NCBI GenBank assembly: GCA_026745465.1
Contig: JACYXH010000216.1
Location: 3,642,501 to 3,706,500 of the forward strand
Source: Lota lota
Lineage: Eukaryota; Chordata; Actinopteri; Gadiformes; Lotidae
DNA: 64,000 nt
Direction: 5' to 3'
A program made the position numbers and the translations under genes. The notes under the pieces are model-generated. The model was not told where the DNA came from, did no database searches, and saw only the letters and a program-made list of their open reading frames with translations. Position 1 is the stretch's first letter, and each line of letters starts with the position of its first letter. Positions 15,347 to 37,749 of the stretch are shown piece by piece.

Positions 15347-18300
15347 CAGAGCCCAGATGGGCCCATGTCTCTCCCCTCACGTCCCACCAACCCACTTAGA
15401 AACAAATGACATGGTGTGATGGGCCTGTAGCCTTTGTGGCAGGCTCCTTCGATGAGGTTATTAAAGCTTTCATCTGTTCATAAAATATCTAATAATATGG
15501 GGTTTGAGACCACTTTTAACCAGATACAATATTGGGCAATAGATTGATTGATGAATATACTGTATGGGTACTGGCTGAGACACATTGATCAACGTGTGCA
15601 CACTGCCGAAATCATTCGACCAAGATTGATATCGCCACAAGGCCAAATGACAGTTATACACTATTTGAATGATCAAAAACCCTGCAACAAAATCCGAAGC
15701 TCAAGGCAACTCCAAAAACTTTTGAGAATTGTTATTTTTTTATACTTTTTATTTTTCTTCTAAATGTAATGAGCAAATAATGTGTTTCTGGTTGAAAATC
15801 AAGGGACCCAGTCCGGCTGGAGCACGACCAGAGTTTCCCCCCGCCGGTTATTCATCAGGATTAACGTGAGGAATGCCTAGACTCTGTAAACAATCAGCCA
15901 TCACAGTCATACCACCGCATACATTCATTAGCCTGCGGTTTGTGGGATCCGCCAAACGTGAAATAGCTTTGGCAGATCGTATACTTGGACCTTCTCGCGC
16001 CCGGGCCCAGACAACCGCCAGCGGGACCGAAAAGGTCCGTCTAGCAAGACATCCAAAACCCAAATGAGAAAATAAACTCACTGTGAATCCATTTAATTTG
16101 TTGATCCATTGCAATATGATACTAAATAGTATGTGGATGACTGGAAGTTGTATATATTTATATATTTATATATATATATATAAATATATATTGTTCGATT
16201 TATTCCTCTGGATTTATAGAGCCATCTACAAATCTAACCAGAGCAGAGATATTTGTGCTTGAGATGGAACATCTGCCAACGGAAGGTTTGGCAAGCGCAG
16301 TGGCGACTCCGGCTACTCAGTTTGATTAGCAGGGGAGGACAAGTGTCTGCGCATGCTGTCGTCTGGACTTTAAAGAGTCACTGGCTTTTCCCCGGGGGGC
16401 TGGAATCTCTCTCTGTTGAATCAAAACCGAACAAGGACATGCAACAGACGTTGTGTGATACGTCATCTCGGTGTTTATTCGTTTGTTGGAAATTATTTCC
16501 CTTCACGTTGGGATGACAGGAAATATATTTGTATAAGCTCTGCAGGTTTAGACAGCTTTATCGATGTTGATGTTAAAAAGCGTTGGAAGAAGGACGATTT
16601 GGCACTGCTGATTAAAAAAGCAATCAGTATCGCGTATCAACTATGTCAGATCACTATCATTGTCCCTAGCTGCTGCATTCATGTTCACATCACGGCTATT
16701 ATTAAAGGGTGGATGCAAACACACAGCCTGTTTTTATGAGAACAACATGGGTTGAGACACCCCAGACAGCCTGCTGTGGCCAGGCGAGACCTGGAGAAGT
16801 GAAAGCTGGCACATTCCACCCTCGCCCCGCCAATAAACCTCCAAGCAACAGTGTGAAATGAGGGGGCACTTAAACAAGATCTCACTTCTGGCCTACACCT
16901 TTTGGAGTTTCTTGGTGCTGGTCTGTTGATTCATGCTTCTTATCTCTCTCTCTCTCTCTTTCTCTCTTCCCCTCTGTCTTTCTTCCCCTCTCTCTCATCC
17001 CCCCTCACTCTCTCTCGCTCTCTCTCTCTCTCTCTTTCTCTCTTCCCCTCTGTCTTTCTTCCCCTCTCTCTCCCCCCCCCCCCCTCTCTCTCTTTCTCTT
17101 TCTCTCTGTTGTTCATGATGGGACGGTATTCAGTTTTTCCTCTTTTTTTTGCATTCCCGGCAACTTACGTTTCGCTGCCAGTTGTAGTGGAAAGTAAATC
17201 TGGGTCTTACCAGAACCCCCAAATTAACAAACCTCTTTATATTTTGCCCCGGGTCAAGCTTGTATTTTCCTTCTCCTTTGTTTAAGAGCATACAGGTGTG
17301 TCATGCCTGCTCTACTACGTGTCTTTCCAAATAATTCTCACTACCAACTCAACCTTACCCACGCAAATCGTCTATGAGCCATTTCCAAGACTTTCCCTCT
17401 ATGATCTAAGCTTGAAAGAAGCAGAGAAGCACACCAAATCTACCGATGCTGGTTCCCTTATTGAGATGGTGAGATATACACCGGGAAGCAGCCAGAGATG
17501 GAGACAAGCGGTCTGCCTGATCCATTGTCTGCATGTGGAACCCTGATTTCATCTCGGATGGCGGTGGTGGTTGTCAGGGATGTTTAACTTTGGCAGAGCA
17601 GTTCATAGCTTGTCCTGTGTCTAGACACATCAGGCAGCCCGTCTAAACAGGTCTAATGGAAGAGCAGCCTGACTAGAAATCAGACTCTAGATGTAATCTA
17701 GTAGGACTGCTGGATCTGAGACTACACCTACACAGAGTACTAGGGGAATTATAGCCTATTATTATTTAGTATTTTTGTTTTGCTTTTTTCAACTCACTCA
17801 AGGCATTCTGAGCCAGATGTCATTGTTTAAGTCGCAGCATGTCTATATAAACTATAAACTTGACAGTGTTTATTTAAACAAGGAAGATAAATGGAAGAGG
17901 TGTTGTCCTACGAGTCCATCATCCTGAGGAGTAAAGTATAATCACATCAGCAGCTGCCCGGCTTCAGGTCATGGTAATGACCCCCCCGCCCCTTCAACTA
18001 ACTATCTGTGAATGGATCCACATGTGTGACGACGGACTAGTATTTAGATATTGGGGGGGGGGGGGGGGGGGGGGGGGACATATGCCGTGCCATGTTTGAC
18101 GCTAGACTTTTAACTAGGATGTGACCCACACACGAGCATCTTTACTTGACCTTTGACTTGCACGGCAGAATGCAACAGCAGACCAACTTTTCCAGAACAG
18201 CTATATCACATGTGTATTTGTATCGTGTTTTAAATTGTCTCTCAATAGCAAATAGGGAGACGCACAAACGCGACAGTGCGCGCATCATGTCCGTTGCGTT

Positions 18301-18490
18301 TTATTACTACTCCAATAAACGAACCCTCTATCTTTTTGACCATCTTCGTCAAACCCCCAACATTACACAAAACAATTAAGATGGGCTTTACATATACACA
18401 TCAAACATAGATTCCCTGGAAGAAAGGTGACTTACCTTGCGCACGGAGAACTCCGACTACAGAGCAAAGTAGCAGAATCCACAGACCCAT
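2897..18490 (-). CDS. fbln1: fibulin-1 (C-type terminus), 15 coding exons
   Basis: Secreted extracellular-matrix glycoprotein of basement membranes and elastic fibres. The coding join runs from 18490 down to 2897: 55, 121, 133, 142, 66, 93, 138, 138, 144, 126, 126, 120, 132, 124 and 382 nt, total 2040 nt, 679 aa plus stop. Human isoform C is 683 aa (from memory). Residues 1-18 are a signal peptide, about 19-150 three anaphylatoxin-like modules with CC pairs, about 150-172 an acidic linker, about 168-545 nine EGF-like modules mostly starting D-I/V-N/D-E-C (calcium-binding type), and the last 127 residues the fibulin C-terminal module. EGF exons are phase 1-1, as in the family. Near-identity with mammalian fibulin-1 in the seventh EGF ([20 protein letters not shown]) separates it from fibulin-2. 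The terminal exon matches the 1C variant; 1D exons were not found. Every junction is GT-AG and keeps frame. Confidence 0.95.
3331..3410. repeat. (AG)40 microsatellite
   Basis: 40 AG units; read from fbln1 it is a CT tract about 50 bases upstream of exon 15. Confidence 0.95.
3918..4041 (-). CDS. fbln1: fbln1 exon 14: EGF-like 9
   Basis: 124 nt, phase 1 to 2, with a perfect GTAAGT donor. It encodes [12 protein letters not shown] and FECPTNYRR, the last EGF module. This is the branch point between C- and D-type termini in mammals. Confidence 0.93.
4098..4275. mobile_element. Tc1-like transposon end fragment
   Basis: AGAAAGTATTCAGGCTCCTT, then CACATGT, and later CACATTTAAGTATTCACAC repeat the spacing of fish Tc1 termini (AAAGTATTCAGACCCCTT ... 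AAGTATTCAGACC). Only the end is present, in fbln1 intron 13. Confidence 0.65.
4365..4496 (-). CDS. fbln1: fbln1 exon 13: EGF-like 8
   Basis: 132 nt, phase 1-1. [18 protein letters not shown] matches the human module with one or two changes. Confidence 0.96.
4640..4835 (+). mobile_element. tRNA-derived SINE copy
   Basis: Has GGTTCGATCCCCAA (a B-box-like element), then CCTGTAAGCATCCTTGGGTG and a degenerate tail ending CAAGGCACTTTTG and GACTAAATAG. Same family as several other copies in the window. Confidence 0.65.
4873..4992 (-). CDS. fbln1: fbln1 exon 12: EGF-like 7
   Basis: 120 nt, phase 1-1. It starts DLNEC. It is the most conserved module here ([12 protein letters not shown]) and the best single proof of fibulin-1. 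Confidence 0.97.
5103..5228 (-). CDS. fbln1: fbln1 exon 11: EGF-like 6
   Basis: 126 nt, phase 1-1. [17 protein letters not shown] is clearly related to the human module with YPGRLCGHKC. Confidence 0.95.
5367..5535. mobile_element. palindromic MITE, about 170 bp
   Basis: AACTGGTGACATCACAAGTG near the left end pairs with CACTAGTGATGTCACCAGTG near the right end. It lies in the fbln1 intron between exons 11 and 10. Confidence 0.6.
5641..5766 (-). CDS. fbln1: fbln1 exon 10: EGF-like 5
   Basis: 126 nt, phase 1-1. DVDEC start. The pyrimidine tract of its acceptor is a C-rich minisatellite (G-rich on the plus strand, 5781-5825). Confidence 0.94.
5781..5825 (+). repeat. G-rich minisatellite, quadruplex-prone
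   Basis: Runs of four to nine G separated by single T, starting (GGGGGT)n and ending in G9. On the gene strand it is the C-rich tract before the fbln1 exon 10 acceptor. Confidence 0.9.
6039..6182 (-). CDS. fbln1: fbln1 exon 9: EGF-like 4
   Basis: 144 nt, phase 1-1. DINEC start and [15 protein letters not shown] end, close to the mammalian module. Confidence 0.95.
6296..6500 (+). mobile_element. tRNA-derived SINE copy
   Basis: GGGGTTGATTCCCTCAATG, TGTAGGCATTGAGCAAGATG and CACTTTGGATAAAAGTGTCT mark head, middle and tail of the same family. Plus orientation. Confidence 0.65.
6957..7094 (-). CDS. fbln1: fbln1 exon 8: EGF-like 3
   Basis: 138 nt, phase 1-1. It starts DIDEC and includes [11 protein letters not shown] degenerate TG/CA repeat begins within about 20 bases of the donor. 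Confidence 0.95.
   Translation of the reverse strand, partial: TLMSVKRAPTTVFRTLSVRTLRAHSAVTLKSSVAPAIFRMPWAAA
7255..7550 (+). mobile_element. possible L2-like LINE 3' end
   Basis: A TTCTTCCTCC block, then GAAGCCCTTTGACAG, then GGCTGTATAAATACAATTCA, matches the usual layout of fish LINE 3' tails. No coding remnant is seen. Confidence 0.4.
7606..7743 (-). CDS. fbln1: fbln1 exon 7: EGF-like 2
   Basis: 138 nt, phase 1-1. It starts DINEC and includes [17 protein letters not shown], a calcium-binding EGF with an Asn-hydroxylation-type loop. Confidence 0.95.
8025..8117 (-). CDS. fbln1: fbln1 exon 6: EGF-like 1
   Basis: 93 nt, phase 1-1. It carries five of the six cysteines of a short EGF module that lacks the calcium-binding N-terminal motif, as in human fibulin-1. 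Confidence 0.9.
8217..8282 (-). CDS. fbln1: fbln1 exon 5: acidic linker
   Basis: 66 nt, phase 1-1. It encodes a short acidic linker (SNDDDDV) and the first cysteine of EGF module 1. This linker is variable in the family, so the call rests on frame, splice sites and position. Confidence 0.85.
8360..8625 (+). mobile_element. possible solo LTR remnant
   Basis: CACCTGTCCCTCGTTAGC, then CCCTGTCTGGTTGACAAATA with AATAAA, then CTGCACCTATGGAGTTTGTC resembles fish Ty3 LTR architecture. No ends or second copy were identified. Confidence 0.35.
8926..9067 (-). CDS. fbln1: fbln1 exon 4: anaphylatoxin-like module 3
   Basis: It encodes [14 protein letters not shown] and [13 protein letters not shown], the cysteine-dense third module. 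Phase 0 to 1, with GCAG acceptor and GTAC donor. Confidence 0.93.
9372..9830. repeat. (CAGA)n tetranucleotide field
   Basis: About 460 bases of imperfect CAGA repeats mixed with longer units such as CATGCAGATGGCCAAACAGA. Confidence 0.93.
12090..12240 (-). mobile_element. tRNA-derived SINE copy
   Basis: Antisense copy: TTGCTCAAGGATACCTTACA, then GGGGGTTCAAACCCAGAACC. Confidence 0.6.
12324..12339. repeat. (AC)8 at the fbln1 exon 3 donor
   Basis: On the gene strand the exon is followed at once by (GT)8, so the donor GT lies inside the microsatellite. Confidence 0.9.
12340..12472 (-). CDS. fbln1: fbln1 exon 3: anaphylatoxin-like module 2
   Basis: It encodes the VQEQCC and TGINMAKEQ segment that matches fibulin-1. 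Phase 2 to 0. The donor GT is the first unit of a (GT)n run, and the acceptor lies about 10 bases below another GT-rich tract. Confidence 0.9.
12482..12870. repeat. CA/CGCA-rich repeat before fbln1 exon 3
   Basis: About 390 bases of CA with CGCA, CATA and AAGCA variants, ending about ten bases from the exon 3 acceptor. Confidence 0.93.
14990..15062. mobile_element. single arm of the same fold-back MITE family
   Basis: AGTTAATGCTTATTACTGCA then TTAACTAACGTTAATTCATG matches, in inverted sense, the left arm of the element at 48757-49035. Confidence 0.6.
15125..15245 (-). CDS. fbln1: fbln1 exon 2: anaphylatoxin-like module 1
   Basis: CAG acceptor and GTAAAC donor, phase 1 to 2. It encodes a segment with the paired cysteines (EECCKDGH) typical of the first anaphylatoxin-like module. 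Confidence 0.9.
15246..18435. other. fbln1 intron 1
   Basis: Holds (TG)n at 15273-15348, a TA-rich patch near 16150-16190, CT repeats at 16940-17110 and a G25 run at 18053-18077. Frames at 15848-16114 resemble no family I recognise. Confidence 0.5.
18053..18077. repeat. G25 homopolymer
   Basis: 25 consecutive G in fbln1 intron 1; the exact length may be unreliable in an assembly. Confidence 0.9.
18436..18490 (-). CDS. fbln1: fbln1 exon 1: signal peptide
   Basis: Start ATG at 18488-18490. It encodes a short hydrophobic leader, [18 protein letters not shown], ending at a consensus GTAAG donor in phase 1. The +4 base is G, but the -3 position is weak. Confidence 0.88.
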
Positions 18491-19141
18491 TGAGTTACAG
18501 AATCAACTCCAAACAAACACAACTAAGTCCAAAAAATATGGCCGGTGTTCTGCGGCTGTCTGTATTTATTTTCGGTACAGGCTCTGGGGGAAACAGATAG
18601 AAAATGAAGTGCAGGGGTTTAGCCGCAGTCTCGGCGTGATTTGAGGAAGGATCGTGTGTAATTACCGCGCTGTGAGGGGCGGGCTGCGACCACAGCCAGT
18701 TCGTTTGGTGAGGTGAAGTGTTAACTGCAAAAACTTTGGATTGCACCGAGAAAATGTAGACGAGCAGACGCGTGTTGGACGCAGTTGACTGTAGGAAAAA
18801 TCGTGTGAGGTTGAAGTTATGGTCAACATGCTATAACTTTACCAAAATGTACAGCGTTTTATTAGCCATAGTCTGCATATGTTCAGCAATACTCAGCAAT
18901 ACTAATCCTATTGCATTTAACGCAGCGATGTGTATATCATGTTTGCATATGATTTGCCGCCATATGCTAAAATAAACACAAACGTAAAGTTTTTTTGTTG
19001 TTGTTTCAAGAAGTTGTTAGAGCAGAGTAAGAAGTATAATTGTCAGCCAACACACCATTTATCACGTAGCAGTTGGGGGGTTGAGACCCACACACACACA
19101 CACACACGCACACACACGCACACACACACACACACACACAA

Positions 19142-19174
<33 letters not shown>

Positions 19175-19175
19175 A

Positions 19176-19233
<58 letters not shown>

Positions 19234-19739
19234 CCTCTCTCTCTCTCTCTCTAACTCAAACACACACACACATGAAAAATATAAAGAATTGCTGCTATAA
19301 ACATTTTGTACCGTCAAAAATAACTGTACAAAATGTCAATGGTCTTCCTGTGAATTCAATCAGTCAGTATTGGCTGTGGGCATGGTGAGAGAGAGGGATT
19401 AAGAGACTTCCTGATCAGAACCACATGTCTTCTGCACCACATATCCAGACTAGCAACAGCTCAACAGAACCATTGGGAGGCACCATGGCACCTGGTTACA
19501 GAGCGGCCTGTCAAACACAGGCCATGTCAGAACACACGTCCTGCAGTTCAAAGTCCAATGTCAGGCCCTTTGTGATGTTGACCTTTAAGGTCAAATACAT
19601 TTTCTAATACATCAACTTAAATCAAACGCTTCAGACGTCTGTGCTGCTCTGCAGAAGAGATTCCTCAAGAGATATAATATGTGACATCAAAGAAAGAAGC
19701 AGGCTTTCTGGGAACCCAGGGGTCCTCTTATCTTATCAG

Positions 19740-19775
<36 letters not shown>

Positions 19776-21428
19776 CCCCGTGTAAGGGTGGCCTGCTGAC
19801 TGTGGAAGTATGTGGCTAGCACTGCCCTTTTATGGCAGTGATGATACCCAGAACTCTGCATGTTTCAACACCAGAGAAAGAACTACAAAGAGAAAAAGTA
19901 GGCCTAACCAGCCGGCATCATGGCTGATGTTTAAAGTAATGGAGAACAGGATCTAAAAAGGTCAAATAACCATAAAGGGATGTCTCTTCTACACACCACA
20001 ATATCTTGCAGGAAAATGGTAAAAAGTGTGTTAATATACATCTGAGAGTCAGCTAGTAAACTCCGGATAGACTCAGGATTGTGGGGGCATGGTCTGAATC
20101 CCCGCCCCCACCTCCCCCTCACTGTTTTGTGTAGTTTGTACTTCTTAGAACTCCGAAACGTCGTTGTTTCATTTAGCTGCACGGTCGCCATAATGTGAGG
20201 GGCCTGGCTTGGCCACGCGAGTGTACGCTAACAAACATGACGGGCTTCTGCTGTCCATCACTTTAATAACAACTCCACAAACCAGGAAGCCCAAAGATTC
20301 ATTTTAACAAGACGATGGAACAGCTTGGGGTCCCTTTTTAAAAGCGTTAATCTTCTTGGGGTGGGGGGGGGGGGGATGGGGGGGGCAACAGTTCTTTTGA
20401 AGTCCAGTAAAGTCTGTCTTGCCATGTCTGTGTCACTGGAGACTGTTTTTCTAAACAGGCGTTCAGGGAGGGACGCCCTGTGGAGCTCTCACTGGCATCA
20501 TTTACCAGCACTGAGGGGAAAACTGTACACGGCCCTGTGTTAAAGGGAAACCGCCATACCAGCTGTGCTCTGTTGGCATGTAAAGATAGCCCAACTTACC
20601 AGAAGATGGGTTAGTGTACAGCTCAACCTAGCGTATAGTTTTTCTTCATCGTAAAAAAAAAACTAAAACACAGGACGTGTGAACAAAGTTGTGTATATTT
20701 AATGGATCCAACAAAAAAGGAGGATTAGGATATCATATTTGCTCCTATTATGAAAACAAGTACATATATGTAAACAAATACATATCAATAAATTACATTC
20801 ATATATTTTGTACAAACCCTGCAAATCTGAACCGTCTAAGCTTTGTGTGTATTGTGCTGTTATAAAAAAAACATTATTTACTGTTAGCACTGTAAATAGC
20901 AACAAAAAAAAAGAGTGGGAGCAACACTTGAAAATGTCCAATGATTTATGCTTATAAAAGGCCCACTCGCTGTAAAACATAGTTCATATATATATATTCA
21001 GAGTTATCCGTTCATGCTGCTATTCATGAAAATAAAACAAAAGTAATAACTGTCCAAAAATGTTTAAAGACACAATAGGTGGATGAATGCTACACTTGAT
21101 CTTAATCTAGTTGTTTCCTTTATGCTAGAAGCAACGTTTTAGTAACAGCTTGGAGGTAAAAACAATGGATCTTACGGAGGTATGAAACTAAATGGAGCAG
21201 TTGTAACAACATTTACAACTGTACCAGGATAATTGAATTGATCACAGTTCATTTGGAAACATTTGAATCTAAAATATTATTGCTCTCTTAAAACTACTAA
21301 TGAATCACCATTTCTTTCTGTCCAAAATGCCAAACGTAATGCTTACAACCCCAATGTATTAAATCATAATCTGCTGAAGTGAAAGTGCATAGGTTGAACA
21401 TTGCAGCAAACAAAGAGTGTCTGTGCAT
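18491..21428. other. between fbln1 start and trim24 stop
   Basis: The fbln1 promoter and leader lie just above 18490. Then come CA repeats (19088-19230), a C32 run (19743-19774), and AT-rich sequence from about 20640 that is probably trim24 3' UTR. A minus-strand ATTAAA at 20698-20703 is a candidate poly(A) signal. Confidence 0.45.
19743..19774. repeat. C32 homopolymer
   Basis: 32 consecutive C between fbln1 and trim24; length may be assembly-sensitive. Confidence 0.9.
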
Positions 21429-33385
<11,957 letters not shown>

Positions 33386-34563
33386 CGCGTATTCCCTAAT
33401 CACACGACAACCACCGGGCTACAAGGAACGAGGCAGACCCACAAAGGGGGAAGCAAATGATTCGTTCAATAATTATCCGTGTGGAGAAGACGGCCCCATC
33501 CAAGTCTTGCTTCTCGACCTCCTATAAACTCCCTCTTGGTAACGAGCAGCATTCGTGCTTTCTATATTCAGCGCTACGGTTCCGTCGTTTGTACTGCGAC
33601 AGACCACAAATTACATTCATGTTTTACACTAAAGATGCACGACGCATCAATGCGCTCACGCCCATCGCTTCCATTGCACAACGATCCGTGCAGACCTCAT
33701 GCAGCCATGATACGGAGCTCTGTGTGGCAGAGGATCGCATTGCGCAGCCCGAGCGCGTTGCTTTAAGAGGGTTGGGTCTTGCAGGATTTGCCCAACCGTT
33801 TAGCGCGTGTTTTTAGAATTACAATAAATGGTCGTTACGGGCTGGCAAGTTATTGTCGACATTGTGCATATCTCCTCTTGAGCTCAAACAATAATTTGGA
33901 TATTTTAACTTTAGGCAAGATTAGTATTATTATATTGTATCTAAAATTCATAGGATTATCTAGATATCCTCGCAAAAGTTGTCAAACTTAAAATTTGAAA
34001 TTTGCCAACATCATGCGGCAGATTGCTCCGCAAACCAAATAGACTTAAGACTTGCGTCTAGGACTGATGAGACTTCTAAATGCAAAAAACTACACAATAG
34101 TTGCAGAAAATTCACCTATTTAATTTATGCATACACCAGTCTCCTCTCTAGCAGAGTGAGCCCAGAATACAGTTTCACAGAGCTATTTAAACAGTTTCAC
34201 CCCCTCCCCGCAATGCAATTGTCAATGATAAAATCAGGGAAACGTTTACGTTTACCTTAATGCACAAGGGGACCACTGCTTTCTTGTGACCGGTTCACCC
34301 CAGGCAAAAGGTTCAACAACAAAGTGAAACAAGATAACACTGGGACTAGATAAGGTGGCTAGATAACACAAGGAATAGAATCAAAGCTTAAATGATTAAA
34401 AGTAATCAACATATGGATATCTCCATCACACTAACCAAATCCTTTCACAAGAGCAGGTTGTAATTTTGTGATAAGATAAGCCAGCCCATCCTGACGATTT
34501 CCCAATGACTCAGCCATTAGTGCGTCGCTGCAACTGCAGGAGCACTACTGCACACTCACAGAC
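33386..34563. promoter_or_regulatory. head-to-head intergenic region trim24 / akr1d1
   Basis: About 1.18 kb between divergent start codons. The trim24 side (33386-33800) has more CpG than its surroundings. The akr1d1 side is AT-rich, with an HNF4-like AAAGGTTCA near 34307-34315 and GATAAGATAAG near 34471; both are only candidate sites. No exon was seen. Confidence 0.45.
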
Positions 34564-34656
34564 ATGAGTTCGGCAGCAGAGAGACACACTGTTCCGCTAA
34601 GTGATGGGAATCAAATCCCCCTGCTGGGTTTGGGGACCTATGCTGACCCCAGATCG
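34564..34656 (+). CDS. akr1d1: akr1d1 exon 1
   Basis: Start ATG at 34564 followed by 31 codons, including [17 protein letters not shown]. Donor GTAAGT, phase 0. Confidence 0.95.
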
Positions 34657-37600
34657 GTAAGTGTGTTTGTTGTTATAATTCCAATGTGCAGGATACATTG
34701 TCAAACGTTGGCAAACAATCTGTTACTGTTTTGTAACGATTTCATGTCTTTCTAGACAGCCAAAGGTGCTGCACTGGAGTGTGTCAAGCACGCCATCGAT
34801 GTTGGCTATAGACATTTTGATGGGGCTTTGGTGTATTTCAACGAACATGAAGTGGGTCAAGCTATCCGAGAGAAGATTGCGGATGGGACAGTCAAGAGAG
34901 AGGATATTTTCTACTGTGGAAAGGTGCTTATTAGTTACTGCGGTCACGCCATCTAGAAAAATAATCACAGATGTACTTGGGAACATGTTGTACCATATTA
35001 TGGTGGCGATGGCTGATAACTATTTGATTCGATATTTAATATATAAAAATATATGTAATATGTCTATATAGCCACTCCTCTCTAAAGTGTAGACGTCATC
35101 ATTTCAATTGAAATGAGCACGGAAAATGGGCACGGAAAATAAACATTTATATTGTCAAGAACAGACAATAAGCAATAGCTCAATAAATTACACAAAAAGT
35201 TGACCTTGTAGAATAATCGGCTTTATAATAAGTAACCTACTATATAACATATCAAAACATAAATAAATATAAAAGGTAAAAGTAATAGAAAATAAATAAA
35301 TCTTCTACATTTGGTAATGTTGAGTAATAGAATAGAGATCTTAAGAAGCATCTTCTGTGTATCCCTAGCTATTCTGAAATGGCCAGGAGATTGTATTACT
35401 GTCTTCATCAAACTACTCCTATTTCTTCCAGCTGTGGTCCACATTCCAGCCCCCAGAGCTGGTGAGGCCAGCCTTAGAGAAAACTTTGAAGGCCTTGAAA
35501 CTGGACTATGTGGACCTGTACATCGTGGAGCTTCCCATGGCCTTTCAGGTCAGTGTAGCCACGTGACCTCCCTCATGGAACAACTAATTTATGCAACTTT
35601 CATGTTAATTATTAACAACAAAGAGTGGAGGATTTTAATGATCAACAGTTTTTATTGGAATCGTTCAAAGCTGTATAATCATCCACACAAAGAAGGATAA
35701 TGCAGTGTGTATGGATACTACTGAAACCTTTACTTTACCTTAACCCTGAAGCCAACTACACACTAGAAGTAGAGGCGTCTTTTTTGTGGGCAAAAAAATG
35801 TACAGAACGGCCTGATCACCCCCTCCCTTAACATGTGTCTTAACTATGACTTTTCAAATCCTGTTGTAGACACGCTGAACAGCATGACCTAATGCATAGC
35901 GAGCAGGCAGAGTTCCCCCCTCTCTCCATCTCTGTCTGGAGTTTAGGTTATTGTGGCTTTTGGTAGTGTAGTGACTACGACGTCCATTGTCCTTGGTGTA
36001 GCTCACCCTTGGGATGACTGGGTATAGGCTAGAGTAGACGCTTGTCGTCTTGCGAAAAAATTGAATATCCAGATGAAATTTAAATAAAAAGATCTTCATT
36101 TATTAACAATTGTTTCTTTAACTGATTAAACCAAATATTGAAAGTAGGGATTATTGTTATAAAAGGGAAAACAAATAAGCCGGCAAAACCGGCAAGGTCT
36201 AAAGACTGTGTGCTTTCCCAGCCAAAAACCGCCCCTCAAGGCCTCAGGTCCTTTCCTTTATGGACAACTTGCCCTATAGGGGGAGCACACAGCATAAACA
36301 GCAATTAACAAAACAAACACACACACAATACTGAAAATGGAATTGGCTCCTACAGGTAGATTGTGGAGGTCACAGCAGTTGCAGCCATCAGGTGTGGTCC
36401 CCGTGTACAGTCAAGCTGGTTCTGACCACATCACCATGGATAGAAAGTGGAATGACAAATGTACTATAGCAGTGGAATATCCTCCAAGTGGAATACATGG
36501 ACCTATGTGTAATATACAGTATGTTATACATCTAGACTCTATGGAATTATTACATGGTCGATTGTCCAGTGTTGAATGTGTCCTTTGTTGTATACACCTC
36601 GAGTTAGGGTAGTTTTGGAAATGGAAACAAAGACATGGTCTAGTTATCGTGAAGTTATGCTCTGCATTTGAAATTTAACTTAATTTGTACTTTGCAGCCC
36701 GGTACAGACTTCTATCCGAAAGACAAGAATGGAAAGTACCTCTACCACCATACAGACCTGTGTGCAACCTGGGAGGTGAGCCCTACTCTGCTCTTGATTA
36801 TTGATTATGTATCATCAATTATTCATATCATCCTCTGCATTATATTATCTTCTTCTTTTAAATGACTTGCATGAAGCCACTCAAAGGGATGCGTGTCTGC
36901 TATGGTCTGTCACAGCTGATCCAATTATGTTTCCTATTTAACCTTGCACCAACAGACACAAAAGGTGTCTGTTTTCTCTGTCTACGGTTACAGTGTGTGC
37001 GGCTTTGGTTAAGGGCGCTCTGTGTCTCTTGTGAAACAGGCGCTGGAGGCGTGTAAAGACGCCGGTCTGGTGAAGTCTCTTGGCGTGTCCAACTTCAACC
37101 GCCGGCAGCTGGAACTGCTGTTCAACAAGCCGGGCCTCAAGCACAAGCCCGTGTCCAACCAGGTTGAGTTTACCTTTTACCCCCAGCTAGGTGGCAACCA
37201 TTTCTTAGTGATAGTAGTCAGTAGGCAGACTGTCCCATAGGGGGGGTCTTAGACACTGTAGCTGCCGCCGAACGGTAATGGGGGAGGACAGTGCCACATA
37301 CAAATGTGAAAACATTTGCCTGTAAGATCCATGTTATTAGGAAATACCATGTATATGAAACACCAATAACCAGATACCGCATATCTGGTTAATACGCTTC
37401 CAGCCTTTCAATATGTTGTGGTATCGCCAGCTTTAATGACACACCACTCCGGAAGGGGCGTTTCTTTGAGCAAAGTCAGAATATTGTTTCCGGTGCAGAA
37501 ATGAGGTAGTCCCTCCCCCCAGAAGTACTTTTCATTTGTACCTTTTCCATTCGTTTTTGGTGAAAAAGAAAAAAGAAATACTTGGGTTACAAGATTAGGT

Positions 37601-37715
37601 GAAAGGTGATTATGGTCATTAAGGGTAGCTAAGGCTGCGCTTTTGGATGTTTCAAGGTCACTGATTACAATGTCGGATATTTCAAAGCTGTTCACTGATG
37701 ACAGATATCACTGGG

Positions 37716-37749
<34 letters not shown>

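Noticed and set aside
15848..16114. Overlapping open frames of 88 and 64 residues on opposite strands
   Set aside because: No recognisable family, no splice or promoter evidence, and an intronic location in fbln1.
2897..18490. Fibulin-2 as the identity of the first gene
   Set aside because: Module count, length and the near-identical seventh EGF and C-type tail fit fibulin-1; the long N-terminal region of fibulin-2 is missing.
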